NCBI GenBank assembly: GCA_014529385.2
Contig: CM043952.1
Coordinates: 66,477,870 to 66,537,869, forward strand
Origin: Adiantum capillus-veneris
Lineage: Eukaryota > Streptophyta > Polypodiopsida > Polypodiales > Pteridaceae
DNA length: 60,000 nt
Direction: 5' to 3'
Under the pieces are notes generated by a model. The model did not search any database. It saw only the letters and a program-made list of their open reading frames with translations, and was not told the DNA's origin. Position 1 is the stretch's first letter, and each line of letters begins with the position of its first letter. Shown here piece by piece: positions 21,071 through 34,200 of the stretch. Both the position numbers and the translations under genes were made by a program.

Positions 21071-21073
21071 ATT
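21071..21073. repeat. Target-site duplication ATT, right of CACTA copy 2
   Basis: Partner of 15473-15475, immediately after the terminal GTTGTAGTG. Confidence 0.9.
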
Positions 21074-23984
21074 ACTGTAAGCTTGAGTATCTGTCATCCC
21101 ACTTTTTCTCGCGCAAGGTGCCCAATATTGAATCAAGATTTTCCTGTAGTTTGGTGATGTAGGCTCATTATCACTGTCAGATAAATCCATTGCAAGCCAC
21201 ACTGGATAGATTTCTGTGTCACTCGGAACAAGCATAAGAAAGTCACCTTGGTGCACATCAGACATAGGGTCAAACTCTTCCCTTGGCCTATCTCGTTGAG
21301 GCCCACAAAAATGATCGTTCAACTCTTCAAGGCTTAGGAATCTTTCTGCTCCTTGTTGAAAATTCATTGTAGTGCTTTGTAGGTGAGAATATTCTTGAGT
21401 TTTTGGCCAAAACATTTCATACAAGACTCCCTCTGATATGATTGCTTTTCCAATCTCTTCAATTACCTTACTCCAATAATCTATCACGGGTCTATAATAT
21501 CGCGGAATACTGGAACCACTCTCTAAATTTCCCCAAAATTTTATATAGTTCTTTAGCCGCAAAATGACTTCTTCGTGGATCTTGACATACTCCACCATTG
21601 GTACTAGAGGTGGATCTCCATGTGGTAACATTGGCTTGCCTTCTGTGTCTGTTTTCCAAAGGCGAATACTTCCACTCCAACTTGATACACCTGCATGTGC
21701 CTTCTATTGCATCATTGGTGACTCATCCTACATAAAGAACCTGAACTGAAGCGGTTTGGAATGTCCAACAAGTATGTCTTGTCCATCACAAAGATAGCCA
21801 TCACAATATTGCTTGAAATTGGGGATCCTTGTGAGAAAAAATGAAGCTGGAGATGAAGATGAACTATTTCGTAACGTATCCATCAAATGTGGCAAAGTAT
21901 AGGTTTGTGTAAATCTCAACTTCTCTGAAAACCTACTAAACATGGCATCTATGTCCTCATGTGTATGCCCAACCATTAAAAATCCTAGCTGGATGGTTTT
22001 GAAAACACCCCTTGCAACAAGCATTGACAAATAGGCAAATAAGTATCAATTTTTGTTTTCCCCTGCACAATTATCCAATTGTAGCAACAAGTTCTCTGGC
22101 AACCTACGAAATGTTGACCCAAATTCCTCTTCTGCAATGGGCTCTTTTCCATCACTCAAGTTATGGTAGTCCAAAGCATCCCTTGAGTTCAAAGCATGTA
22201 GTAGTGAAATATTGCTCCTTGGAAGTCCATTTGTTACTAGATCACCAGAGGATGCTTATCTATCCTCTTTAGGTTATGTAAACAATTAGCAATTGAGCCA
22301 ATTTTAAGATTTGGATAAGCTGGCCACAAACCATTCAAGACAAAGTGTCCGTAATGACCTTCTCCATGTCCATGAGTGATCATGCCAATCAATGCCACCT
22401 GCAGATTATATCTTGAATCCACACCCTTAGGAACAATGCGTAATCTAGGAATGGCAGTCTTCTTTTGATCCATCTTATCATGGATTATGCATACATATTT
22501 TTGTGGTTGAGTTTCTGAATACGTGCGCCAAAGAGAAGGTTTAGCTTCTAACCTTGCCTTGATTGAGCTACAAATATTGCACTTAGAGAACTCACTCGTC
22601 TTTGTTAAAGTGACATGTGAATACTCTTTGTTCCAAATTCTACCAAAAGAAGATTGGGATAGCTTCTTCTCATAGCCCATTTGGTCGAGTGTTGTGTTGA
22701 TTTCACATAAAATATCCACTTGTTTATATGTTGATGGAATTACCAATTGAGTCTCTCTTGAGCCATCTACCAGTGTTCTACTTCTATGTGGCATCTTCTC
22801 ATAGTTGTTTTCCACAAACTCATTTAGTAGTGCTCTTGCTAAACTAGTATGTTGAAGTCCCCTTCTCATTGTACATGTGTTCCCATGTACATATTGGCGC
22901 ACACTATTTTCAAAGTTCTCCTTGTATCGATAAAATGATGTCTTTGGTATTCCAGGCAGCTCATACCATGCTCTACAACAAACAATAGAGCCATTCAGCC
23001 TGAATTGGTATCGTGACTTCTCATCTTTCTGATAACATATAGAAAGAACATCATAAACATAATTAGTGCGTGCTTTTTGAGACTCCCCAAAATTGTTGTC
23101 ATAACCTTGTCACCATATCACGATCTGCAAACTGGCAACATTTTTGTGCACAACATTCAATGCATGATACCCTTTGAATTGATTTGTTTGAAAGGTAAAA
23201 AGTGGAAGCTGGTGCTGCTTTTGATTTTTGAGTCCTGTTCATGAAAGTGTATCGTCTCTTCCTTGACAACTGGACAACATTACTCCCATCAAGTTTTTTT
23301 CCAACATTGTCATCGTTGGATACATCCTCATATGTAGCATGCATGCCATCAACAGGAACAAAGCGTTGTAATGGGCTCCCATTCAACAATGTTGTCTGCT
23401 TGATGGGCCACTTTAGTAAAGTGATGCTACCCACTTCAACCACATCATCAATGCTTGCATTTGCTCTTTCAATACCCACACCCACACAATCATGACCAAG
23501 TTCGTGAAAGTTGACATAATCATGTGGAAATACATATAAGATGGTCCCTTCATTCATGGTTTGCATCATTGTGTCATCTTTTAAAAGGATCCTCTGATTT
23601 CTCCAAGACTCTCGAATCACTGCTTCAAATTCTGGGCTTGTCATAGGTATTGCATCTGTAACTAGAGGATCAGAATGATCATGTTCTTCATCACCATTGT
23701 AGCTTTCCTGTGGATCAATTAAGTTCCCATTTAATATAAAAGATCGCAAAAGAAGCTTTGACCATCGAACAACACTCCATAATGAGCCTTGGAGAGACGA
23801 AGTATCCATTGTAGGAAAAGGTAGGACCACATGCTTCAAGCATTCCTCCACTAGTATGGAGACATTTCCTTGCCCTATCTTTGTACCACCACAAGTGGAA
23901 TCTGGATCTGTACACACACAACCAATACCAACAATTTCATTGTCAAGTATCATATGTACTTTCTCCCCAGATTTGAAGTCCATC
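21071..23984 (-). pseudogene. Tnp1/En/Spm-like N-terminus plus DUF7869-like protein, decayed
   Basis: This is a transposase-like gene of unknown function. The exon starts after an acceptor (TTCACTTACAG, 23985) with MDFKSGEKVHMILD. The first part resembles the Tnp1/En/Spm-like domain (GIGCVCTDPDSTCGG ... SILVEECL ... SLWSVVRWSKLLL). A Cys cluster (CIECCAQKCCQF), EFSKCNICSSIK, DKMDQKKTAIPRLR and GHGEGHYGHF follow, then LLLQLDNCAGENKN and FLMVGHTHEDIDAMFSRFSE, typical of DUF7869. It ends with a small Trp-rich domain. Lesions: frameshifts near 23100 and 22240, TGA at 22046-22048 where Arg is usual, TAG at 21728 and 21704, and CACTA copy 2 at 21071. Its last 16 codons lie at 15425-15472. The DUF7869 match is convincing from the motifs; the Tnp1 match is moderate. 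Confidence 0.75.
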
Positions 23985-24079
23985 CTGTAAGTGAAAAAGA
24001 TTACATTGTTAAATCCATAGTTATAGAAAAATACTCTTCAAACAAAAAATCATGCTACAACATGAAAAAGGTTTGCATA

Positions 24080-25203
24080 GGTTAGACAAGTGGTGAACCT
24101 TGAGACCAAATCCTCCTTGCTATATTAATGGAAGCAAGGGTTGGAAATTATGGTGGATCTTGAAACCAAAGCATCCTTGCTATATTAGAGCATAAGTTGG
24201 ACAAGTGGTGATACTTGCGTGATCTGTTAAAGTCGATTCTTGTAGCGAGTTCTGGATGTATGCTGAGCTGATTTTTCTCTAATCCATTTGTAGATATAAT
24301 TGTAACTTCTGTTTCTCAACAAAAGTAGTGTTGTTTAGTGATACACCTAATGGACATAAATGGCTGAAACTAGGACATGTAGACCAAAAATACGTGTATT
24401 TCTTTGGATGAATATATACACTTTTTGGTGACCCTTACCACAAGTGGTGGACCTTGAGACCAGTGGACTATAAGGACCTCCAAACAATACCTTGTACACT
24501 CAATCCTTCTTGGTATCTAGGTTGGACAAGTGGTGGACCTTATTCAAATTCTCTAACCACTCTCTCTAACATGGTGACATAATTTAGGTGTGATAAATTC
24601 ATATCTATGCAAAATAATATCAGTTTAAGCTTGTTAATTTGAATTTTTTTGAATTTATGTACAATTTAATGATTTGAGGTTTGCATATTTGAATTTAGGT
24701 GGGATAATGACATCTTTTTGTGGTAAACTTGAATTTAAAATCAATTTCACGTAGAATATTTTAAATTTAAGCGGTAAAATTTAAATTTTATAAAACAGTT
24801 TGAATTTTAAAATTGGGCGGGATATTTTAAAATTTAGGCGGGAAGGTTTTGAATTTATAGCACGATCTCCCTTACATAAGAGAGTATAGGTTGGACAAGT
24901 GGTGGACCTTAAAGCCAGAGCATCCATGCTACTGGACATGATAGGTAGGGAATCTAGTTGAATATTGTATGTATAATATATATGTAATAGATCTAGCTTG
25001 GACAAGTGGTGGACCTTAGAACAAAACCACATGTAAAACATATCATGTACATTCCAAGTGGTGAGAAACAATATCATTTAGGATATAGTCTTATAGGTTG
25101 GACAAGTGGTGGACCTTAATACCCAAACCTTCTTACTATAATGACATAGAGTGGAAAAGTGGTGAATCTTGAGACCAAAGCACTCATGCTACTAAGGATA
25201 ATA
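24080..25203 (+). repeat. Degenerate edge of the TTGGACAAGTGG repeat array
   Basis: Scattered copies of the 20-bp motif and variants (GTTAGACAAGTGGTGAACCTT near 24085, then near 24520, 24891, 24996, 25096) lie at irregular spacing of roughly 90-370 bp, without the 440-bp unit. An AT-rich island at 24570-24860 carries spaced GGYGGGA-like motifs. This looks like the old, diverged margin of the array. Confidence 0.75.
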
Positions 25204-28200
25204 GGTTGGACAAGTGGTGGACCTTGAATTTAAACCCCCCATGTACAAAATATCATGGGCTTAAGGTATTTCAATGGAGCCTAGAATCTTGGAGCCATGG
25301 TGCAGCTTGCTTCTCTTCATGTTTCAATGGAGCCTATCTTGAACAAATGGTGGAGCATCCTTCTCTCCAAGTTTCAATGGAGCCTAGGTTGGACAAGTGG
25401 TGGACCTTTGCTTCTCTCTATGTTTCGATAGAGTTAGCTTGCACAAATGGTGGACCTTGGAATCAAACCCCCATGTAAAAACTATCATGGTAACTCCAAG
25501 TGGTGAGAAAAAATAACGTTTGAGATATAATCTTATATGTTGGACAAGTGGTGGACCTTAACACCAAGATCTTCTTAATATAATGACATAGAGTGGAAAA
25601 GTGGTGAATCTTGAGACCAAACCACTCATGCTACTAGAGATAATAGGTTGGACAAGTGGTGGACCTTGAATATAAACCCCCCATGCACGAAATATCGTGG
25701 GCTTAAGGTATTTCAATCGAGCTTAGCATCTTGGAGACATGGTGCAGGTTGCTTCTCTTCATGTTTCAATGGAGCCTAACATTGACAAATGGTGGAGCAT
25801 CCTTCTCTCCATGTTTCAATGGACCCTAGCTTGGACAAGTGGTGGACCTTTGCTTCGCGCTATATGTCAATAGAGTTAGCTTGGACATGTGGTGGACTTT
25901 GGAAGCAAACCCCCATGTAAAACCTATCATGGTCACTCCAAGTGGCGAGAGAACACTCTTTAAGATATAGGCTTATAGATTGGACAAGCGGTGGACCTTA
26001 ACACCCGGATCTTCTTTATATAATGACATAGAGTGGAAAAGTGGTGAATCTTGAAACCAAACCACTCATGCTACTAGCGATAATAGGTTGGACAAGTTGT
26101 TGACCTTGAATGTAAACCCCCCCTGTACAAAATATTGTGGGTTTAAGGTATTTCAATGGAGCCTATCATCTTGGATACATGGTGCAGCTTGCTTCTCTTC
26201 ATGTTTCAATGGGGCCTATCTTGGATAAATGCTGGAGCATCCTTCTCTCCATGTTTCAATGGAGTCTAGCTTGGACAAGTGGTTGATCTTTGCTTCTCTC
26301 TATGTTTCAATAGAGTTAGCTTGAACAAGTGGTGGACCTTGGAACCAAACACCCATGTAAAACCCATCATGGTCATTCCAAGTGGTGAGAAAGAATACCC
26401 TTCAAGATATAGCCTTATAGGTTGGACAAGTGGTGGACCTTAACACCCAGATCTTGTGAATATAATGACATAGAGTGAAAAAGTGGTGAATGTTCATACC
26501 AAACCGCTCATGCTACTAGCGATAATAGGTTGGACAAGTGGTGGACCTTGAATGTAAACCCCCCATGTACGAAATATCGTGGGTTTAAGGTATTTCAATG
26601 GAGCCTATCATCTTGAATACATGGTGCAGCCTGCTTCTCTTCATGTTTCAATGAAGCCTATCTTTGAGAAATGGTGGAGCATCCTTGTCTCTATGTTTCA
26701 ATGGAGCCTAGCTTGGATAGTGGTGGACCTTGGAACCTGACTCCCATGTAAAACACATCATTATCACTCCAAGTGGCGAGAAAGAATAACGTTTAAGATA
26801 TAGCATTATAGGTTGGACAAGTGGTGGACCTTAACAGCCAGATCTTCTTAATATAATGACATAGAGTGGAAAAGTGATGAATCTTTAGACCAAACCACTC
26901 ATGCTACTAGCGATAATAGGTTGGACAAGTGGTGGACCTTGAATGTAAACCCCCCATGTACGAAATATCGTGGGTTTAAGGTATTTCAATGGAGCCTATC
27001 ATCTTGGATACATGATGCAGATTACTTCTCTTCATGTTTCAATGGAGCCTATCTTGGACAAATGGTGGAGCATTCTTCCCTCCATGTTTCAATGGACCCT
27101 AGCTTGGACAAGTGGTGGACCTTTGCTTCTCGCTATGTTTCAATAGAGTTAGCGTGGAGAAGTGGTGGACCTTGCAACCAAACCGCCATGTATAACCTAT
27201 CATGGTCACTCTAAGTGGTGAGAAAGAATACCCTTTAAGATATAGTTTTATAGGTTCGAGAAGTGGTGGACCTTAACACCCAGATCTTTTGAATATAATG
27301 ACATAGAGTGGAATAGTGGTTAATATTGAGACCAAACCACTCATGCTACTAGGGATAATAGGTTGGACAAGTGATCGACCTTGAATGTACAATATATAGT
27401 GGGTTTAAGGTATTTCAATGGAGTCTATCATCTTGGACACATGGTGCAGCTTGCTTCTCTTCATGTTTCAATGGAGTCTATCTTGGAAAAATGGTGGAGC
27501 ATCCTTCTCTGCATGTTTCAATGGACCCTAGCTTGGACAAGTGGTGGACCTTGGAACCAAACCCCCATGTATAACCTATCATGGTCACTCTAAGTGGTGA
27601 GAAAGAATACCCTTTAAGATATAGCTTTATAGGTTGGACAAGTGGTGGACCTTAACACCAAGATTTTCTTAATATAATGACATAGAGTGCAAAAGTGGGG
27701 AATCTTGAGACCAAACCACTCATGCTACTAGCGATAATAGGTTGGACAAGTGATGGACATTGAATGTAAAACCCTCATGTACGAAATATCGTGGGTTTAA
27801 GGTATTTCAATGGAGCCTATCATCTTGGATACATGGTGCAGCTTGCTTCTCTTCATGTTTGAATGGAGCCTATCTTGGACAAATGGTGGATATTTTAATG
27901 GACCCTGGCTTGGGCAAGTGGTGGACCTTTGCTTCTCGCTATGTGTCAATAGAGTTAGCTTGGACAAGTGGTGGACCTTGGAACCAAACCCCCATATATA
28001 ACCTATCATGGTAACTCCAAGTGGCGAGAAAGAATACCCTTTTAGATATAGCCTTATAGGTTGGATAAGTGGTGGACCTTAACAACCAGATCTTCTTAAT
28101 ATAATGACATAGAGTGGAAAAGTGGCGAATCTTGACCGCAAACCACTAATGATACTAGTGATAATAGGTTGGACAAGTGGTGGACCTTGAATGTAAACCC

Positions 28201-31200
28201 CCCATGTAAGAAATATCGTGGCTTTAAGGTATATCAATGGAGCCTATCATCTTGGATACATGGTGCAACTTGCTTCTCTTCATGTTTCAAGGGAGCCTAT
28301 CTTGGACAAATGGTGGAGGATTCTTCTCTCCATGTTTCAATGGAGCCTAAGTTGGACAAGTGGTGGACCTTTGCTTCTCTCTATGTTTCAATAGAGTTAG
28401 CTTGGACAAGTGATGGATCTTAAATCCAAACCCCCATGTAAAACCCATCATGGTCATTCCAATTGGTGAGTAAGAATACACTTTAAGATATCGCCTTATG
28501 GGTTGGACAAGTGGTTGACCTTAACACCCAGATCTTCTGAATATAATGATAGAGTGGAAAAGTGGTGAATCTTGAGACCAAACCACTCATGCTACTAGTG
28601 ATAATAGGTTGGACAAGTGGTGGACCTTGAATGTAAACCCCCATCTACGAAATATCGTGGGTGTAAGGTATTTCAATGGAGCCTATCATCTTAGATACAT
28701 GGTGCAGCTTGCCTCTCTTCATGTTTCAATGGATCCTATCTTGGACAAATGGTGGAGCATCCTTGCCTCTATGTTTCAATGGATAGCTTGGACAAGTGGT
28801 GGACCTTGGACCAAACCCCCATGTAAAACCTATCATGGTCATTCCATGTGGTGAGAAAGAATACCCTTTAAGATATAGCTTTATAGGTTGGACAAGTGGT
28901 GGACCTTAACAACCATATCTTTTTAATATAATAACATAGAGTGAAAAAGTGATGAATCTTGAGACCAAACCACTCATGCTACTAGGGATAATAGGTTGGA
29001 CAAGTGTCAGAACTTTAATGTAAACCCCTATGTATGAAATATCGTGGGTTTAAGGTGTTTCAATGGAGCCTATCATCATGGATACATGGTGCAACTTGCT
29101 TCTCTTCATGTTTCAATGGAGCCTATCTTGGACAAATGGTGGAGCATCCTTCTCTCCATGTTTCAAGGGATCCTAGCTTGGAAAAGTGGTGGACCTTTGC
29201 TTCTTCCTATGTTTCAATAGAGTTAGCTTGGACAAATGGTGGACCTTGGAACCAAATCGCTATGTATAACCTATCATGGTCACTCTAATTGGTGAGAAAG
29301 AATACCCTTTAACATATAGCCTTATAGGTTGGACAAGTGGTGGACCTTAACACCTAGATCTTCTTAATATAATGACATAGAGTGTAAAGGTGGGGAATCT
29401 TGCGACCAAACCACTCATGCTACTAGCGATAATAGGTTGGACATGTGATGGACCTTGAATGTAAACCGCCCATGTACGAAATATCGTGGGTTTAAGGTAT
29501 TTCAATGGAGCCTATCATCTTGGATACATGGTGCAGCTTGCTTCTCTTCATGTTTCAATGGAGCCTATCTTGGACAAATGGTGGAGCATCCTTCTCTCCA
29601 TGTTTCAATGGACCCTAGCTTGGACACGTGTTGGACCTTTGAAGCAAACCCCCATGTAAAACCCATCATGGTCACTCCATGTGGCGAGAAAGAATAACGC
29701 TTAAGATATAGCCTTATAGGTTGGACAAGTGGTGGATCTTAACACCCAGATCTTCTTAATATAATGACATAGAGTGGAAAAGTGGTGAATCTTGAGACCA
29801 AACCACTCCTGCTACTAGCGGTAATAGGTTGGAGAAGTGGTGGACCCTGAATGTAAACCCCCCATGTACAAAATATCGTGGAGTTAAGGTATTTCAATGG
29901 AGCCTATCATCTTGGATACATGGTGCATCTTGTTTCTCTTCATGTTTCAATAGAGCCTATCTTGGACAAATGGTGGAGCATCCTTCTCTCCATGTTTCAA
30001 TGGAGCGTATCTTGGACAAGTGGTGGATCTTTGCTTCTCTCTATGTTTCAATAGAGTTATCTTGGACAAGTGGTGGACCTTGGAACCAAACCCCCATGTA
30101 AAACCTATTATGGTCATTCCAAGTGGGGAGAAAGAATACCCTTTAAGATATAGTCGTATAGGTTCGAGAAGTGGTGGACCTTAACACCTAGATCTTCTGA
30201 ATATAATGACATAGGGTGGCGAAGTGGTGAATCTTGAGACCAAATCACTCATGCTACTAGCGATAATAGGTTAGACAAGTGGTGGACCCTGAATGTAAAC
30301 CCCCCATGAATGAAATATTGTGGATTTAAGGTATTTCAATGGAGCCTATCATCTTGGATACATGGTGCAACTTGTTTCTCTTCATGTTTCAATAGAGCCT
30401 ATCTTGGACAAATGGTGGAACTTTGCTTCTCTCTATGTTCAATAGAGTTAGCTTGGACAAGTGGTGGACCTTGGACCAAACCCCCATGTATAAACTTTCA
30501 TGTTCACTCCAAGTGGCGAGAAAGAATACCCTTTAAGATCTAACCTTATAGGTTCGACAAGTTGTGGACCTTAACACCCAGATCTTCTTAATATAATGAC
30601 ATAGAGTGGAAAAGTGGTGAATGTTGAGACCAAACCACTCATGCTACTAGGGATAATAGCTTGGGCAAGTGGTTGACCTTGAAATTAAACCCCCCATGTA
30701 CGAAATATCGTGCGATTAAGGTATTTCAATGAAGCCTAGCATCTTGGAGACATGGTGCAGCTTTCTTCTCTTCATGTTTCAATGGAGCCTATCTTGGATA
30801 AATGGTGGAGCATCCTTCTCTCCATGTTTCAATGAACCTTAGTTTGGACAAGTGGTGGACCTCTGCTTCTCTCTATGTTTCAATAGAGTTAGGTTAGACA
30901 AGTTAGGTTAGACAAGTGGTGGACCTTAGAACCAAACCCTCATGTAAAACCTATCATGGTGATTGCAAGTGGTCAGAAAAAATACCCTTTAAGATATAGC
31001 CTTATAGGTTGGACAAGTGGTGGAGCTTAAGACCGAGATCTTATTAATATAATGACATAGAGTGGAAAAGTGGTGAATCTCAAGACCAAACCACTCATGT
31101 TACTAAGGATAATAGGTTGGATAAGTGGTGGACCTTGAATTTAAACCCCCCATGTACGAAATATCGTGGGCTAAACGTATTTCAATGGAGCCTAGCATCT

Positions 31201-34200
31201 TGGAGACATGGTGCAGGTTGCTTCTGTTCATGTTTCAATGGAGCCTATCTTGGACAAATGGTGGAGCATCCTTGTCTCCATGTTTCGATGGAGCGTAGCT
31301 TCGACAAGTGGTAGACCTTTGCTTCTCTCTATGTTTCAATAGAGTTAGCTTGGACAAGTGGTGGACCTTGGAACCAAACCCCCATGTAAAAGCCAACATG
31401 GTCACTCCAAGTGGCGAGAAAGAATAATGTTTAAGATATAGCCTTATACGTTGGACATGTGGTGGACCTTAACACCCAGATCTTCTTAATATAATGAAAT
31501 AGAGTGGAAAAGTGGTGAATCTTGAGACCAAACCACTCATTCTACTAGGGATAATAGCTTGGACAAGTGATTGACCTTGAATTTAAACCCCACATGTACA
31601 AAATATCATGGGTTTAAGGTATTTCAATGGATCCTAGCATCTTGGAGTCATGGTGCAGCTTGCTTCTATTCATATTTCAATGAATCCTATCTTCGACAAA
31701 TGGTGGATAATCCTTCTCTCCATGTTTCAATGGACCTTAGCTTGGACAAGTGGTGGACCTTTGCTTCTCTCTATGTTTCAATAGAGTTAGCTTGGACAAG
31801 TGGTGGACCTTGGAAGCAAACCCCCATGTAAAACATATCATGGTCATTCCAAAGAATACCCTTTAAGATATAGCCTTATAGGTTGGACAAGTGGTCGACC
31901 TTAAAACCCAGATCTTCTTAATATAATGACATAGAGTGGAAAAGTGGTGAATCTCGAGACCAAATCACTCACGCTACTAAGGATAATAGGTTGGACAAGT
32001 GGTGGACCTTGAATGTAAACTCCCCATGTACGAAATATCATGGGTTTAAGGTATTTCAATGGAGCCTATCATCTTGGATACATGGTGCAACTTGCTTCTC
32101 TTCATGTTTCAATGGATCCTATCTTGGACAAATGGTGGAGCATCCTTCTCTCCATGTTTCAATGGATCCTAGCTTGGATAAGTGGTGGACCTTTGCTTCT
32201 CTCTATGTTTCAATAGAGCTAGCTTGGACAAGTGGTGGACCTTGGAATCAAACCCCCATGTAAAAGCTATCATGGTAACTCCAAGTGGCGAGAAAGAATA
32301 CCCTTTAAGATATAGCCTTATAGGTTGGACAAGTGGTGGACCTTACACCGAGATCTTCTTATATAATGACATAGAGTGGAAAAGTGGTGAATCTTGAGAC
32401 CAAACCACTCATGCTACTAGAGATAATAGGTTGGACAAGTGGTGGCCCTTGAATGTAAACCCCCCATGTACGAAATATCATGGGGTGAAGGTATTTCAAT
32501 GGAGCCTAGCATGTTGGAGACATGGTGCAGCTTGCTTCTCTTCATGTTTCAATGGAGAATAACTTGGACAAATGGTGGATCATCCCTCTCTCCATGTTTC
32601 AATGGATCCTAGCTTGGACAAGTGGTGGACCTTTGCTTCTCTCTATGTTTCAATAGAGTTAGCTTGGACAAGTGGTGGACCTTGGAACCAAACCCCCATG
32701 TAAAACCTATCATGGTGATTCCAAGTGGTCAAGAAAAAATACCCTTTAAGATATAGCCTTATAGGTTAGACAAGTGGTGGACCTTAACACCGAGATCTTC
32801 TTAATATAATGACATAGAGTGGAAAAGTACTGAATCTCAAGACCAAACGACTCATGCTACTAAAGATAATAGGTTGGACAAGTGGTGGACCTTGAATGTA
32901 AACCCCCCATGTACGAAATTTCGTGGGCTTAACGTATTTCAATGGAGCCTAGCATCTTTGAGACATGGTGCAGGTTGCTTCTCTTCATGTCTCAATGGAG
33001 CCTATCTTCGACAAATGATGGAGCATCCTTCTCTCCATGTTTTGATGGAGCCTAGCTTCGACAAGTGGTGGACCTTTGCTTCTCTCTATGTTTCAATAGA
33101 GTTAGATTGGACAAGTGGTGGACCTTGGAACCATACCCCCATGTAAAAGCCATCATGGTCACTCCAAGTGGCGAGAAAGAATAACGTATAAGATATAGCC
33201 TTATACGTTGGACAGGTGGTGGACCTTAACACCCAGATCTTCTTAATATAATGACATAGAGTGGAAAAGTGGTGAATCTTGAGACCAAACCACTCATTCT
33301 ACTAGAGATAATAGCTTGGACAAGTGATTGACCTTGAATTTAAACCCCACATGTACAAAATATCGTGGATTTAAGGTATTTCAATGGATCCTAGCATCTT
33401 GGAGACATGGTGCAGCTTGCTTCTCTTCATGTTTCAATGAATCCTATCTTCGACAAATGGTGGATAATCCTTCTCTCCATGTTTCAATGGACCTTAGCTT
33501 GGATAAGTGGTGGACCTTTTCTTCTCTCTATGTTTCAATAGAGTTAGCTCGGACAAGTGGTGGACCTTGGAAGCAAACCCCCATGTAAAACATATCATGG
33601 TCATTCCAAAGAATACCCTTTAAGATATAGCCTTATAGGTTGGACAAGTGGTCGACCTTAAAACCCAGATCTTCTTAATATAATGACATAGAGTAGAAAA
33701 GTGGTGAATCTCGAGACCAAACCACTCACGCTACTAAGGATAATAGGTTGGACAAGTGGTGGACCTTGAATGTAAACCCCCCATGTACGAAATATCGTGG
33801 GTTTAAGGTATTTCAATGGAGCCTATCATCTTGGATACATGGTGCAGCTTGCTTCTCTTCATGTTTCAATGGAGCATATTTTGTACAAATGGTGGAGAAT
33901 CCTTCTCTCCATGTTTCAATGGAGCCTAGCTTGGACAAGTGGTGGACCATTGCTTCTCTCTATGTTTCACTAGAGTTAGCTTGGACAAGTGGTGGACTTT
34001 GGAATCAAACCCCCATGTAAAACCTATCATGGTAACTCCAAGTGGTGAGGAAGAATACCATTTAAGATATAGCCTTATAGGTTGGACATGTGGTGGACCT
34101 TAACGCAGAGATATTCTTAATATAATGAAATAGAGTGGAAAAGTAGTGAATCTTGAAACCAAACCACTAATGCTACTAGAGATAATAGGCTGGACAAGTG

